Shown piece by piece: positions 41,847 to 51,394 of a stretch of DNA of 64,000 nucleotides. The notes beneath the pieces are model-generated. The model saw only the letters and a list, made by a program, of their open reading frames with translations, was not told where the DNA came from and ran no database searches. A program made the translations under genes and the position numbers. This DNA is from Chloroflexota bacterium (GTDB taxonomy: Bacteria; Chloroflexota; Anaerolineae; Promineifilales; Promineifilaceae), in contig JAGOMA010000002.1 in the NCBI GenBank assembly GCA_017993775.1, positions 171,646 through 235,645 of the forward strand. Reading direction: 5' to 3'. Positions within the stretch are counted from its first letter, which is position 1; the number at the start of each line of letters is the position of its first letter.

Positions 41847-43709
41847 ATGAGAACATTAGGAATCATTATCAACTCTGCTTACGTTCGCGGCCTCATTGGC
41901 CAGGCGATCTTCACCTTTGCAGGCATCGGCCTCGTCGGCGGCATCCGCTCCGCCATGGGGTTAGAAACCAACGTTGAGCCAGGCGTCGTCCTGGGCGCTA
42001 TCCTGGGCGTCATCGGCTTTCTCTTATTTGCCGGCGTACTGACCGACTGGCTCAAGTGGATCGCCGGCAAAAAGACACCCCTACGCCACGGCGTGCCCGA
42101 AGGCAAACCAGGGTGGTCTCGCTACTTAAACGTAGATGTCAACCACAAAGTCATCGGCATTCAGTACGGCTATACCAGCATCCTTGTGCTGCTCGTTGGC
42201 GGTATCTTTGCTCTCGTCTTCCGGTTAGAGCTGGCCCAGCCAGGCATCCAATTCTTAGATGCCAAAACCTACAACACCCTTTTCAGCGCGCACGGCATCG
42301 TCATGATTGCCAGCATCTTGCTGGGCGTGGGCGCGATGACCAACTATTTGGTTCCCCTGATGATTGGCGCATCCGACATGGCCTTCCCCCGTCTGAACGC
42401 CTTCAGCTACTGGGTGGGCATTCCGGCCGTTGTCCTCATTCTTTCCGGCATGGTCGTCGGGGGTTGGGACACCGGTTGGGTCGGTTATCCGCCGCTTAGT
42501 CTGCGCGCGCCGTTGGGAGTTGTGCTCTTTTTGATGGGCTTTTACCTGAATGGGCTTTCTTCCATCGCCAGCTCCATTAACTTACTGGTCACTGTATCGT
42601 TCATGCGCGCCAAAGGCATGACGCCTTTCCGGATGCCCATTTTTGTGTGGGCGGCCGTCGCCACTTCCCTGATCCAATTCACCGCTACCCAAACCGTTGG
42701 TGTAGCCCTGACTCTGAACGTCATGGAACGTGTTGCCGGATTGACGTTCTTCAATCCCACAAACGGCGGCGACCCCGTTTTGTACCAACACCTTTTCTGG
42801 TTCTACTCCCATCCTGTTGTTTACGTGTTTGTGCTGCCCGGGCTGGGTGTTATCAGCGAACTTTTGCCGGTTTTCTCCCGCAAACCGCTCTTCGGCTACA
42901 AATGGATCGCTCTTTCCAGTTTAGGCATCGCCTTCGTCGGATTCCTGGTTTGGGCCCATCACATGTTCACCTCCGGCATGAACGATGCGCTGCGAATTCC
43001 TTTCATGATGGCAACGATGTTTGTAGCCATCCCCACAGGCGTTAAATTTTTCAGCTGGGTGGCCACGATGTGGGAAGGCAAACTCTCGTTTGAAACACCC
43101 ATGCTGTTTGTCCTCGGCGCTATTTCGGTCTTCTTGATCGGCGGCGTAACCGGCCCAATTTTGGGCACAATCCCCACTGATTTGCACCTGCATGACAGCT
43201 ACTGGGTCGTTGGCCATTTCCATGCGACGATGTTTGGTGGGTTTATCTTCCCCTTCTTTGCAGCTATCTATTATTGGTTCCCCAAAATTACCGGGCGCAT
43301 GTATAAAGAATCTCTGGGCAAACTGCACTTCTGGCTGATGGTTCCCGGCTTTTGGGTGATGAGCCTGGGACAAATGCAAATTGGCCTCTTGGGAATGCGC
43401 CGCCGCATCGCCGACTACGAAGCAGTTTTGGGCGTTCAGGGCACACAGGTACTCATCACCATTGCCGCTTTGGTGATTGGCTGGTCGGTTTTAATCATGG
43501 TGTACAACCTGGTCAGCAGCGCCCGGTCAAAAGAAATGGCCGTGACAAATCCGTGGGGATCTCGTTCGCCGGAATGGCAAATCCCATACCCTGTACCCGA
43601 ATTTAATTATGACGTGCCCTTCGAGGTTGTTGGCGACCCCTATGACTATGGGTTAGACGGATCCGAATATGTGCACACGCAAACGGTGCCTGTGCCATCC
43701 GGTGACTAA
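41847..43709 (+). CDS. coxA: Cytochrome c oxidase subunit I (haem-copper, A2-like)
   Basis: A 620-residue protein with the twelve-helix oxidase core plus two extra N-terminal segments. Haem and copper ligands: SAHGIVMI (low-spin His), YSHPVVYVFVLPG (CuB His and Tyr), WAHHMFTSGM (CuB His pair) and VVGHFHATMFGG (haem His pair). The helix VI motif is YSHP rather than GHPE, so the D-channel glutamate is replaced, as in A2-type oxidases such as those of Thermus and Rhodothermus. Start: ATG at 41847, six bases after GGAGG; the ATG at 41841 overlaps the ribosome site. Confidence 0.95.
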   Translation: MRTLGIIINSAYVRGLIGQAIFTFAGIGLVGGIRSAMGLETNVEPGVVLGAILGVIGFLLFAGVLTDWLKWIAGKKTPLRHGVPEGKPGWSRYLNVDVNHKVIGIQYGYTSILVLLVGGIFALVFRLELAQPGIQFLDAKTYNTLFSAHGIVMIASILLGVGAMTNYLVPLMIGASDMAFPRLNAFSYWVGIPAVVLILSGMVVGGWDTGWVGYPPLSLRAPLGVVLFLMGFYLNGLSSIASSINLLVTVSFMRAKGMTPFRMPIFVWAAVATSLIQFTATQTVGVALTLNVMERVAGLTFFNPTNGGDPVLYQHLFWFYSHPVVYVFVLPGLGVISELLPVFSRKPLFGYKWIALSSLGIAFVGFLVWAHHMFTSGMNDALRIPFMMATMFVAIPTGVKFFSWVATMWEGKLSFETPMLFVLGAISVFLIGGVTGPILGTIPTDLHLHDSYWVVGHFHATMFGGFIFPFFAAIYYWFPKITGRMYKESLGKLHFWLMVPGFWVMSLGQMQIGLLGMRRRIADYEAVLGVQGTQVLITIAALVIGWSVLIMVYNLVSSARSKEMAVTNPWGSRSPEWQIPYPVPEFNYDVPFEVVGDPYDYGLDGSEYVHTQTVPVPSGD

Positions 43710-43757
43710 TACCGACTATTGGCCTTCAGGTGTCTAAATCTACGAGGAGAATGTAGC

Positions 43758-43958
43758 GTGGACGAACAAAAGAAAGCTGCCTTTAGACAGGGCAATATCG
43801 TGGTTTTATTACTGGCAGTGCTGACCATTGCGGAGTTTGCGATTGCCATTATGAGCGGATCGACCGTTTTTCTGTTCATCGTCGCCCTGATCAAAGCGGC
43901 CATCATCGTGCAGGTATTTATGCATGTGTCCCGTTTGTGGCGTGAGGAGAGTCATTGA
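43758..43958 (+). CDS. Cytochrome c oxidase subunit IV-like protein
   Basis: A 66-residue protein with two membrane helices (IVVLLLAVLTIAEFAIAIM and VFLFIVALIKAAIIVQVFMH). The pattern IKAAIIVQVFMHVSRLWRE matches prokaryotic subunit IV. The GTG start follows GAGGAGA; an earlier in-frame start has no ribosome site. The stop codon TGA shares its A with the ATG of coxC, so the two are coupled. Confidence 0.85.
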   Translation: MDEQKKAAFRQGNIVVLLLAVLTIAEFAIAIMSGSTVFLFIVALIKAAIIVQVFMHVSRLWREESH

Positions 43959-44629
43959 TGAGTGCTTATACAAAAGCCCAGCCAGGAAGCCATCACGAAG
44001 CGCATGATGAAGATCGCGCACACGAGCTACCTTACGCCATTCAGGTTAGAGCAAACCGTTTAGGTCTCTGGCTGTTTTTTATATCTGAGTTTTTCTTATT
44101 TGGCGCTTTGCTGATCACCCGTTTTTATCTGTGGAATGTGCCGGGCGTTGGACAAACACGGCCGGAATTGAGCCAGGAATTGGGGCTGATTACCACCAGC
44201 ATTTTGTTGTTGAGCAGCTTTTTTGTCTATCGCGGCGAAACGGCGATGACGTATGGCGACCGCAAGACGTTTACCCAATCCTACCTGCTGGCGGCTCTGC
44301 TGGGGCTCCTATTCTTTGTGGGCGTGGTGGTGATGGAATGGAACTTGTTTGGCCTGACATTGAACATGTGGGGCATTGAGTGGTTCGGTCATCTTAAGCC
44401 ATCGGATGGCGTGCATGGCGGTGTATTTTACATGATGACCGGGATGCACGCGCTGCATGTGATTAGCGGCGTGGGGCTGCTGTTGATTGCCTGGTATCGG
44501 GGACGCAAAGGCGAGTATTCCGTGGAGCGTCACTGGGGGGTTGAAGGCATTGCGCTGTACTGGCATTACGTCGATGTTGTTTGGATTTTCTTCTACCCGG
44601 CTTTGTATTTGATCGGCAAAGCGGTTTAG
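43958..44629 (+). CDS. coxC: Cytochrome c oxidase subunit III
   Basis: A 223-residue protein with five membrane helices, shorter than the seven-helix form. Signatures are LGLWLFFISEFFLFGALLI, FYMMTGMHALHVISGVGLL and LYWHYVDVVWIFFYPALYLI. The His-rich N-terminus (GSHHEAHDEDRAHE) is common. The ATG overlaps the subunit IV stop by one base. Confidence 0.95.
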   Translation: MSAYTKAQPGSHHEAHDEDRAHELPYAIQVRANRLGLWLFFISEFFLFGALLITRFYLWNVPGVGQTRPELSQELGLITTSILLLSSFFVYRGETAMTYGDRKTFTQSYLLAALLGLLFFVGVVVMEWNLFGLTLNMWGIEWFGHLKPSDGVHGGVFYMMTGMHALHVISGVGLLLIAWYRGRKGEYSVERHWGVEGIALYWHYVDVVWIFFYPALYLIGKAV

Positions 44630-44679
44630 AGAAGAGGTTAATGGAGGGCGATTGGCTCTAGTCAATCGCCGCGAAACCC

Positions 44680-45618
44680 ATGGATCCTGTCCTTAAAGCC
44701 GTTCTAACATCCTGGAACTGGCGATTAGAGATTATTTTAGTCCTGGCTTTGGCCGGGACTGTTTATGTACGGGGGTGGCGACATTTGCGCCGCCGGACAC
44801 GGGGCCGGCAACGGCCGTATCACCCCGGACAACCCTGGCCCTTATCTGCTAGCTGGCGGCTGATCTCCTATCTCGTGGGGCTGTTTTTCATCGCCATTGC
44901 CCTCATGTCCCCCATCGACGTGATGAGCGGACAACTCTTCTTCATGCACATGGTCCAGCACCTGCTGCTGATCATGATCGCCCCACCCCTTTTGCTCATC
45001 GCCAACCCGATGGCCGTCATGCTGTGGGGGCTGCCCGATCGCCTGCGACGGCCGGTTGGCCAGGGCTTTAGCCGGGCGCTGCACCGAGATTCAGGCTCGC
45101 GCAAGCTGCTGCGCACGGTCACTTCGCCGGGCGTCGTCTGGCTGCTGTGGGTCATCGTAATTGTCGGCTGGCACGATCCCAACATGTACAACTGGGCGCT
45201 GCGCAGCGATTTTGTCCACGATGTGGAACATATTTCCTTTTTCCTGGTGAGCATGGCCTATTGGTGGCACGTCACCGGCGCCGGTCCCCGCATTCATAAG
45301 CAGTTTGGCCTGTTAGGGCGCATCATCTTTGTCCTGGCGGCCATACCGCCCAATATGATGACCGGCGTCGTTCTGGCTTTTGCCGATAACCCAATCTACG
45401 CTTATTATCTGGACATTCCCCGGATTTGGAACATCAGCGTGATGACCGATCAGCGCATCAGCGGGGTTATCATGTGGATTCCGGGCAGCATGATGTACAT
45501 CATCGCCGCCCTGGTGCTCATTTCTCAACTTTTGGGCCAGGAAGAGCGCAAACCCAATCTGCCGGAAAAAGTATGGGCAACAGACGAGGCTTTGCTGGCC
45601 CCGGGCCTTAAAAAATAA
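44680..45618 (+). CDS. ctaG: Cytochrome c oxidase assembly factor CtaG (caa3 type)
   Basis: A 312-residue membrane protein with about seven helices. The family signature is QLFFMHMVQHLLLIMIAPPL, with further conserved His/Trp in SMAYWWHVTGAGPRIHKQFG and MWIPGSMMYIIAALVL. CtaG of this type (Pfam Caa3_CtaG) is needed to insert copper or assemble caa3 oxidases, matching the fused haem c in CoxB. Same strand as coxC, gap 50 bases. Confidence 0.9.
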   Translation: MDPVLKAVLTSWNWRLEIILVLALAGTVYVRGWRHLRRRTRGRQRPYHPGQPWPLSASWRLISYLVGLFFIAIALMSPIDVMSGQLFFMHMVQHLLLIMIAPPLLLIANPMAVMLWGLPDRLRRPVGQGFSRALHRDSGSRKLLRTVTSPGVVWLLWVIVIVGWHDPNMYNWALRSDFVHDVEHISFFLVSMAYWWHVTGAGPRIHKQFGLLGRIIFVLAAIPPNMMTGVVLAFADNPIYAYYLDIPRIWNISVMTDQRISGVIMWIPGSMMYIIAALVLISQLLGQEERKPNLPEKVWATDEALLAPGLKK

Positions 45619-45677
45619 CGTCTGACCGTTCGGTTTTGAGCCATTCCTGAGGGAGCCAACATCGTTGGTTTGATACC

Positions 45678-46442
45678 ATGAAACAAGTACAACTCCTGGC
45701 GCGCGCCTTGTTTAGTCGTAAATGGTGGTGGGTGACCATTTTGGTTTTGCTGTTGATGGCTGTTTTTTTGCGGCTGAGTGCCTGGCAGATGGATAGGCTG
45801 CAAGAGCGCAGAGCGGCAAATGTCATCCTGGAGCAGGCTTTGGCCGCACCGCCGCTGCCTTTAACGGCCGTTTCCCTTCCCGCCAATCCCCAATCTCTGG
45901 AAAACTACAACGTTCTGGTTTCCGGCAGCTATGATTTTGATAACCAAATGGCGCTTATTGTGCAAAACTGGAACGGGCAGGCCGGCATTCATCTCATTGC
46001 CCCGCTGGTAGCGGCTGATGGGCAAACGGCCGTACTCATCGATCGCGGCTGGATTCCCGACAGCCAATCCGACCCGTCCGCGTGGTCACAATATGACCAG
46101 CCCGGCCCAATCACCATTTCCGGCTACGTGGCCCTCTCCCAAACGATTTCGCGCCTGGGCGATAACGCCATCCCAGATGCGCCACAGCAGCAGTGGTATC
46201 GCGTGGATGTCGCCGCCATTCAGGCGCAGATGCCCTATACCTTGCTGCCTGTTTACGTCATCGAATCGCCGCCGGAAAGCGGCGACACCGGCCTGCCCTA
46301 CCACACAGCGCGAGAAGTAGATTTATCCGAAGGCCCACATCTGAGTTATGCCATTCAGTGGATTTTTTTCGCGCTGCTGTTGGGCGGCGGCTATTTAATT
46401 TATGTCAATAAAAGTCTTGCTAAACAAACACCCTCTCCCTAA
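45678..46442 (+). CDS. SURF1-family oxidase assembly protein
   Basis: A 254-residue protein with a helix near each end (KWWWVTILVLLLMAVFLRLS and AIQWIFFALLLGGGYLIYV) and an exported middle. SURF1 signatures are FLRLSAWQMDRLQERRAANV, VLIDRGWIPDSQSD and LSYAIQWIFFALLL. SURF1 helps place haem a in subunit I. It overlaps the next gene by 41 bases in another frame. Confidence 0.9.
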   Translation: MKQVQLLARALFSRKWWWVTILVLLLMAVFLRLSAWQMDRLQERRAANVILEQALAAPPLPLTAVSLPANPQSLENYNVLVSGSYDFDNQMALIVQNWNGQAGIHLIAPLVAADGQTAVLIDRGWIPDSQSDPSAWSQYDQPGPITISGYVALSQTISRLGDNAIPDAPQQQWYRVDVAAIQAQMPYTLLPVYVIESPPESGDTGLPYHTAREVDLSEGPHLSYAIQWIFFALLLGGGYLIYVNKSLAKQTPSP

Positions 46443-46974
46443 GCGGCGTCTTTTTGCCTGGCTGGTAGTTGCTGTTCTGCTGTGGGGCGGCGCCGCAGGG
46501 GCAGCCTGGGCGCACGGCGGCGGCACCGTCCATATTGCCGGCGAAGTGGCCGGCCCATACCGGGTAACGGTTTGGGTGGCCCCAAACGAGGTAGAGGCGG
46601 GTAAAAAGCTGCATGTTACGGTGGCCGTTGTGCGCCCGGAAAACAATCAGCCGGTGCTGGATGCCCAGGTGATGCTGCACATAACGGCCGTGGGCGACAA
46701 TACGGCCGTACTCTCCGGCCCCGCCACCACCCAACAAGCCGTCAACAAACTCTTCTATGAAGCCGATTTCGACGCCCCCAATAATCCAGGCGCTTACCAG
46801 GTCCAAACCCAGGTAAGCGGCAGCGAGGGCGAAGGTGAAGTCCTGTTTGTGTTACCCATCAAACCAGCTTCGGGCAGCAATTTCCTGGTCATTGGCCTGA
46901 TTGGGTTAGTGATCATCGGCGGATTGGGCCTTTTGCTAAGCCAACGGCGCGAACGCGGCCAGCGCGCAGATTAA
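46402..46974 (+). CDS. Exported membrane protein with Ig-like domain (FixH/YtkA-like)
   Basis: A 190-residue protein with a signal peptide (RRLFAWLVVAVLLWGGAAGA ending AWA), an exported beta-rich domain of about 110 residues, and a C-terminal helix (FLVIGLIGLVIIGGLGLLLS) with a basic tail. The domain (YRVTVWVAPNEVEAGKKLHV, PVLDAQVMLHITAV, NPGAYQVQTQVSGSEGEGEV) resembles the YtkA/FixH-like folds found near oxidase genes. The chosen ATG lies inside surf1; if that overlap is wrong, a start between 46414 and 46444 would still include the signal peptide. A copper-delivery role is inference from context. Confidence 0.75.
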   Translation: MSIKVLLNKHPLPKRRLFAWLVVAVLLWGGAAGAAWAHGGGTVHIAGEVAGPYRVTVWVAPNEVEAGKKLHVTVAVVRPENNQPVLDAQVMLHITAVGDNTAVLSGPATTQQAVNKLFYEADFDAPNNPGAYQVQTQVSGSEGEGEVLFVLPIKPASGSNFLVIGLIGLVIIGGLGLLLSQRRERGQRAD

Positions 46975-47133
46975 CATCGGCTATAAATCACGGGGCTTTT
47001 TGGTGGCAAAACGGTGACGCGCTGCTATAATCTGCGCGGTGGGAGCTGCTTACCAGATGCTTTGCTGTACGGAAACGGCCGTCAGCGCTCTGCTAATCCT
47101 TAGCAATTTAAGCGATGAAAAGGTGGCTTGGAC

Positions 47134-49410
47134 ATGCAAAAAAGCACAACCCTTGATCTAAAAGAAGGCTGGTCGACTCTCGGCCTGCTGATTTTGCTGG
47201 TTGCCATCGCTGCGATAGCCATTATGCAGGCCGAACTCACAGCCGGCACCCACATTTTGCCCATCATCAGCACGCTTGCCATAGTCACGGGCCTGCTGCT
47301 CGCCAAAAGTCGTTTCTCCGCCAATACCGCCCATCTATTCGCCGTGGTGTACGGCCTATTCATGGTGTTTTATCTGGTCGGCACCACACTTCCCCTGGAA
47401 CTATCGTGGCACGAACGCGTGCTGAACATGATCGCCCGGCAGGCTGATTGGTTCCAGAAAGCTTTTGGCGGCGGAACCAGTCGGGATGGATTGGTGTTTG
47501 TGGTGCAAACGGCCGTTGTCTTTTGGCTTCTGGGCTACACTGCCGCGTGGTACACCTTCCGCAAACCACGCATCTGGCGCGCCATCATCCCCACCGGCCT
47601 CGTGCTGCTCAGTGTGGTTTACTATTATTATGGCCCTAAGCCGCTGCTGCTCTATTTGGCAATTTACCTGGTCGTGGCGCTGGTGTTTATTGCCCGCACA
47701 TACCTGGCTGCCCAAGAGGAAGTCTGGCAGGCCGCCTCCGTACGCTACGAACAGGGCATTCGTTCCAATTTTATCCGCGCCGGATTTTTAGCGGCATTGA
47801 TTTTGTTGATTGTGTCCTATCCGCTGCCCAAATTGGCGGCCAGCACGGCCGTAAACGAAGCGCTCAGTGGCACACGCGGCCCCTGGCGCGATTTCCAGGA
47901 AACCTGGACCCGGCTTTTCTCCGCGCTGCGCGCCTATGGCACAGCCACCAGCGACCCCTACCAGGAAACAATGGCCCTCGGCGGCCCGCGCTCGGTGGGG
48001 AACGATCTGGTCATGGACGTCTACGTAACCGATCCGCTGCCCAATTTATACTGGCGCGCCATTGCCATGGACACCTACGAAGACGGCGCCTGGTCGGTAG
48101 CCGAGGGGGAAACGACGCTTCATTTCCCGGATGATGGCATGTTGCCCACCCCGCCACTGGCCGCGCGGCAAACCATCACCCAAACGGTGGTCAACTTTTT
48201 ACCCAACAGCAGCTTCCTCTACGCCGCCCCGGAAGTGATTGGCTCGAATCGGCAGATGTTTGTCGATTCGACCGTGGATGAAAATGGCGCCGAGTTGGTA
48301 ACGGCCGTGCGGTCCCGGTTTGTTTTGCGCCAGGGCGACCAGTATCAGGTCGCTTCCAGCATTTCCACAGCCGATGTAGACAGCCTGCGGCGCACAGCTA
48401 CCGATTATCCGCAATGGGTTTTGGACAGCTACTTACAAGTCCCCGGCGAAATTACCCCAGAAACCCTGGCCCTGGCCTCGTCACTAACAGCCGGCCACGA
48501 CAATGTGTACGACAAGGCAACGGCCGTGCAAAACTACCTGCGCGAATCCATCACCTACGACGACCAGATCGACGCGCCGCCGCCAGACGCAGAACCAATT
48601 CATTACACCTTGTTCGTCAGCCAAAAAGCGTACTGCACCTACTACGCCTCCGCTATGGCCATCATGCTGCGCTCGCAAGGCATCCCGGCGCGCATCGTGA
48701 ACGGGTACGTGCAGGGCGATTATGACGAAACAACACGTTCCTACCGCGTGCGCGCCAGTAACGCCCACACCTGGGTAGAGGTCTATTTCCCTGCTTATGG
48801 CTGGATTCAATTTGAGCCGACAGCCAGCATTCCTGTGCTGGTACGGCAGGAATCATTAGAAGCCGCCCAAACCGACACAGCCGAAGACGCGCTGGCCAGC
48901 GGCCTGGGCAATCTCGCGCCACAGTTGGATGATCCCACGCTGGACATTGAGCGCGGCGGCGACGTAACAGGTGAAAATCCGGACGTGACCCTGCCAGACC
49001 TGGCCTGGTGGCAGCGCATCCCCGTGTGGGAAGTGGTTGGCATTGTGTTCGTTCTGGCAACTGCTTTAGGGCTGATGTGGCTGGCCAACCAACTGAACAA
49101 ACAGGTGGAATCCAACGTCACGCGTAGTTATTCACGTCTGGAGTCATGGGCGCGCTGGCTGGGGATTCATTTCCGGTCTACCAATACACCCTATGAACGC
49201 GCGGATTTGATCACAACGGCCGTGCCCGAAGGCAAAACCTCCATCCGCAACCTGACCCAGCAATTTGTACTCACGCAGTTCAGCCGCACACATGGCGGAG
49301 ATAGTGACTTCGATCCGATGAATGAATGGCGGGTATTACGGCCGTTGCTCTTGCGCAAAAGCATCGCCGCTCGCCTGGAACGCTGGCGTAAACGGCGCAG
49401 CCCCCAGTAA
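47134..49410 (+). CDS. TgpA-family transglutaminase-like membrane protein
   Basis: A 758-residue protein. About six helices occupy residues 15-240, then comes an exported region. The transglutaminase core has the Cys in SQKAYCTYYASAMAIMLRSQ, the His in VRASNAHTWVEVYFPAYGW and an Asp-like position after it in FEPTAS, so the triad region is present. A late helix (VVGIVFVLATALGLMWLANQ) is followed by a cytoplasmic DUF4129-like tail. TgpA-type proteins are essential in some bacteria, but the substrate is unknown. Start: ATG at 47134 with AAGGTGG eight bases before it. A TATAAT at 47026-47031 may be the -10 box. Confidence 0.88.
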   Translation: MQKSTTLDLKEGWSTLGLLILLVAIAAIAIMQAELTAGTHILPIISTLAIVTGLLLAKSRFSANTAHLFAVVYGLFMVFYLVGTTLPLELSWHERVLNMIARQADWFQKAFGGGTSRDGLVFVVQTAVVFWLLGYTAAWYTFRKPRIWRAIIPTGLVLLSVVYYYYGPKPLLLYLAIYLVVALVFIARTYLAAQEEVWQAASVRYEQGIRSNFIRAGFLAALILLIVSYPLPKLAASTAVNEALSGTRGPWRDFQETWTRLFSALRAYGTATSDPYQETMALGGPRSVGNDLVMDVYVTDPLPNLYWRAIAMDTYEDGAWSVAEGETTLHFPDDGMLPTPPLAARQTITQTVVNFLPNSSFLYAAPEVIGSNRQMFVDSTVDENGAELVTAVRSRFVLRQGDQYQVASSISTADVDSLRRTATDYPQWVLDSYLQVPGEITPETLALASSLTAGHDNVYDKATAVQNYLRESITYDDQIDAPPPDAEPIHYTLFVSQKAYCTYYASAMAIMLRSQGIPARIVNGYVQGDYDETTRSYRVRASNAHTWVEVYFPAYGWIQFEPTASIPVLVRQESLEAAQTDTAEDALASGLGNLAPQLDDPTLDIERGGDVTGENPDVTLPDLAWWQRIPVWEVVGIVFVLATALGLMWLANQLNKQVESNVTRSYSRLESWARWLGIHFRSTNTPYERADLITTAVPEGKTSIRNLTQQFVLTQFSRTHGGDSDFDPMNEWRVLRPLLLRKSIAARLERWRKRRSPQ

Positions 49411-49506
49411 CGTCTAAAACCCCCATTTTAACAACCTCATTGCTCTGTTATAATGAGAAATCATTACCAAAGCGAGTCTGTAAACAATTCGCCCATGCAA
49501 CAATAC

Positions 49507-49539
49507 AGACCCTAAGGGTTTGCTAAACCCTTAGGGTCT
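49507..49539. repeat. Palindrome AGACCCTAAGGGTTT, intergenic copy
   Basis: Perfect 15-bp arms AGACCCTAAGGGTTT and AAACCCTTAGGGTCT with a 3-nt loop. It lies between the transglutaminase and cyclase genes, and related copies are at 3923, 62483 and 62751. A TATAAT at 49449-49454 may be the -10 of the cyclase promoter, placing the palindrome in its leader. Confidence 0.85.
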
Positions 49540-49614
49540 TCCCAGCCCATTTCGTTGTCAGCCCGATCTACACCAGAATGGGCAATTTTGGGTCAACAGA
49601 GGGAGGACACTCCA

Positions 49615-51363
49615 GTGAGTGAGCAGTCTACAACCCAGGTCCACCGCAACTTAAAACATTTGCGCGACATGGTTGACGAACTCGGCGGCGCCGTCAACCA
49701 ACAACAAACCATGATCACCACCCGCGCCGAGATCACCCGTCAGGCAGCCGTGCAGTCCACCGACGAACTGGCCCGCCTTTTCGTGCAAGTCCGCCGCACC
49801 CTCGAAGACCTGGAACGCCGCCTCGAAGCCCAGGCCAAAGAACACGAACAACTCAAAGCGCTGCAAGAAATCGGCGCCGTCGTCAACTCCTCGCTAGACC
49901 TCAACCAGGTGCTGGCGGCCGTGATGGACGCCATCATCAACCTCACCCAGGCCGAACGCGCCATCCTCCTGCTCATCGACGAAACCACCGGCCAGCTCAC
50001 CGTCCAGGTTGCTCGTAACGTCGATCGGGAAACGATTGAAAAATCCTCATCGTTCGAGATCAGCCGCACCATTGTGCGCTCCGTCGCCGAATCCGGCGAG
50101 CCAGTAGTGACTATGAACGCCCAATCGGACCCCCGCTTTGCCGCTACCGAAAGCATCATCAGCTACAACCTGCGCTCCATTCTCTGTGTGCCGCTGCGCA
50201 TCAAAAACAACACCATCGGCGTTGTCTATGCCGATAACCGCATCGCTTCCGGCATCTTTGGCGATACAGACCGGGATTTGCTGGCCACTTTTGCCAATCA
50301 AGCGGCCGTGGCCATCGAAAACGCGCGCCTCTTCCAACAAATCCGCCAACACCTGATGGAAATCACCGAGATGAAAGACCTGATGGATAACGTGTTTGAA
50401 TCCATCGCCAGCGGCGTGATCACCATTGATGACCATGATCGTGTCGCGCTGTTTAATCGCGCCGCCGAACAAATTTTAGGCGTCCCGCCCCATTCCATCC
50501 TTCACGAAGCTTACGCCAATGCGCTCCAGGTGTTAGGGCTGCCCGTGGAACCGATTGTGGAGTCCGTAAAGAAAAATGGCGGCATCCAAAATGCCGAAAT
50601 GGACATTTTGGTGGGTACACGACCGGGCACAACTACCCTGAACCTGACCTTCTCTCCACTGCGCGACATCCAGCAAGACACGTTGGGCGTAGCCATGGTG
50701 CTAAACGACATTTCCGAAACCAAACGTCTGGAGAGTGTGCGGCGATATTTGCCACCCGCGCTTGTGGACCAGGTACGAGATCTGGACGCGGCTCAACGGC
50801 CGCAGCGACGGGTGATCACTGTATTATTCGCCGACGTGCGCGGCTTTAGCACATTTAGCGAGAACCTGGACCCGGAAACGCTCATTGAGGTGATCAACGG
50901 ATACTTCACCCAGGCCGTGACGGCTATTTCCCATTTTGGCGGCATGACCGATAAATTTATGGGGGATGCGGTGATGGCGCTGTTTAATACTCCCTTGAAC
51001 CCCCAGGAAGATCATGTGGAGCGCGCCATTCGTACAGCGCTGATGATTCAAAACAACATGATCGCCTATCACATGAATATGCCAGCCGACAAGCGGCTCT
51101 ATTTTGGCACCGGCATCCATGTGGGCGAAGCGGTTGTGGGCAATGTGGGCAGCAGCCTGCGTAAGGATTATTCGGCCATCGGCGATGCCGTGAATCTGGC
51201 GAAGCGGGTGCAGGAAACGGCGCGCCCCGGCCAGATTTTGCTCAGTTCAGACGCCTATGAGCGGGCGAAGGATTGGGTGATCGTAGAAGCGATGAACCCG
51301 ATGCGCGTGAAGGGGCGGCAGGCGCTGGAGCAGATTTACGAATTGATCGGAATCAAGGGCTGA
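49615..51363 (+). CDS. GAF-PAS class III adenylate/guanylate cyclase
   Basis: A 582-residue cytoplasmic protein. Residues 1-85 are a coiled coil rich in Gln, Arg and Glu. Residues 90-245 are a GAF domain (LNQVLAAVMDAIINLTQAER, LRIKNNTIGVVYADNR), 265-385 a PAS domain (VFESIASGVITIDDHDRVAL), and 395-582 a class III nucleotidyl cyclase. Metal-binding Asp407 lies in LFADVRGFSTFS and Asp451 in DKFMGDAVMALF; the late DYSAIGDAVNLAKRVQ supplies ribose and transition-state residues. DKF has the adenine-type Lys, which favours cAMP, though the second specificity residue is less clear. The GTG start follows GGGAGG; an earlier ATG at 49555 lacks a ribosome site. Confidence 0.9.
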   Translation: MSEQSTTQVHRNLKHLRDMVDELGGAVNQQQTMITTRAEITRQAAVQSTDELARLFVQVRRTLEDLERRLEAQAKEHEQLKALQEIGAVVNSSLDLNQVLAAVMDAIINLTQAERAILLLIDETTGQLTVQVARNVDRETIEKSSSFEISRTIVRSVAESGEPVVTMNAQSDPRFAATESIISYNLRSILCVPLRIKNNTIGVVYADNRIASGIFGDTDRDLLATFANQAAVAIENARLFQQIRQHLMEITEMKDLMDNVFESIASGVITIDDHDRVALFNRAAEQILGVPPHSILHEAYANALQVLGLPVEPIVESVKKNGGIQNAEMDILVGTRPGTTTLNLTFSPLRDIQQDTLGVAMVLNDISETKRLESVRRYLPPALVDQVRDLDAAQRPQRRVITVLFADVRGFSTFSENLDPETLIEVINGYFTQAVTAISHFGGMTDKFMGDAVMALFNTPLNPQEDHVERAIRTALMIQNNMIAYHMNMPADKRLYFGTGIHVGEAVVGNVGSSLRKDYSAIGDAVNLAKRVQETARPGQILLSSDAYERAKDWVIVEAMNPMRVKGRQALEQIYELIGIKG

Positions 51364-51394
51364 GGTTTAGGGAACGGCCGTTCCCCCTCTCCTC

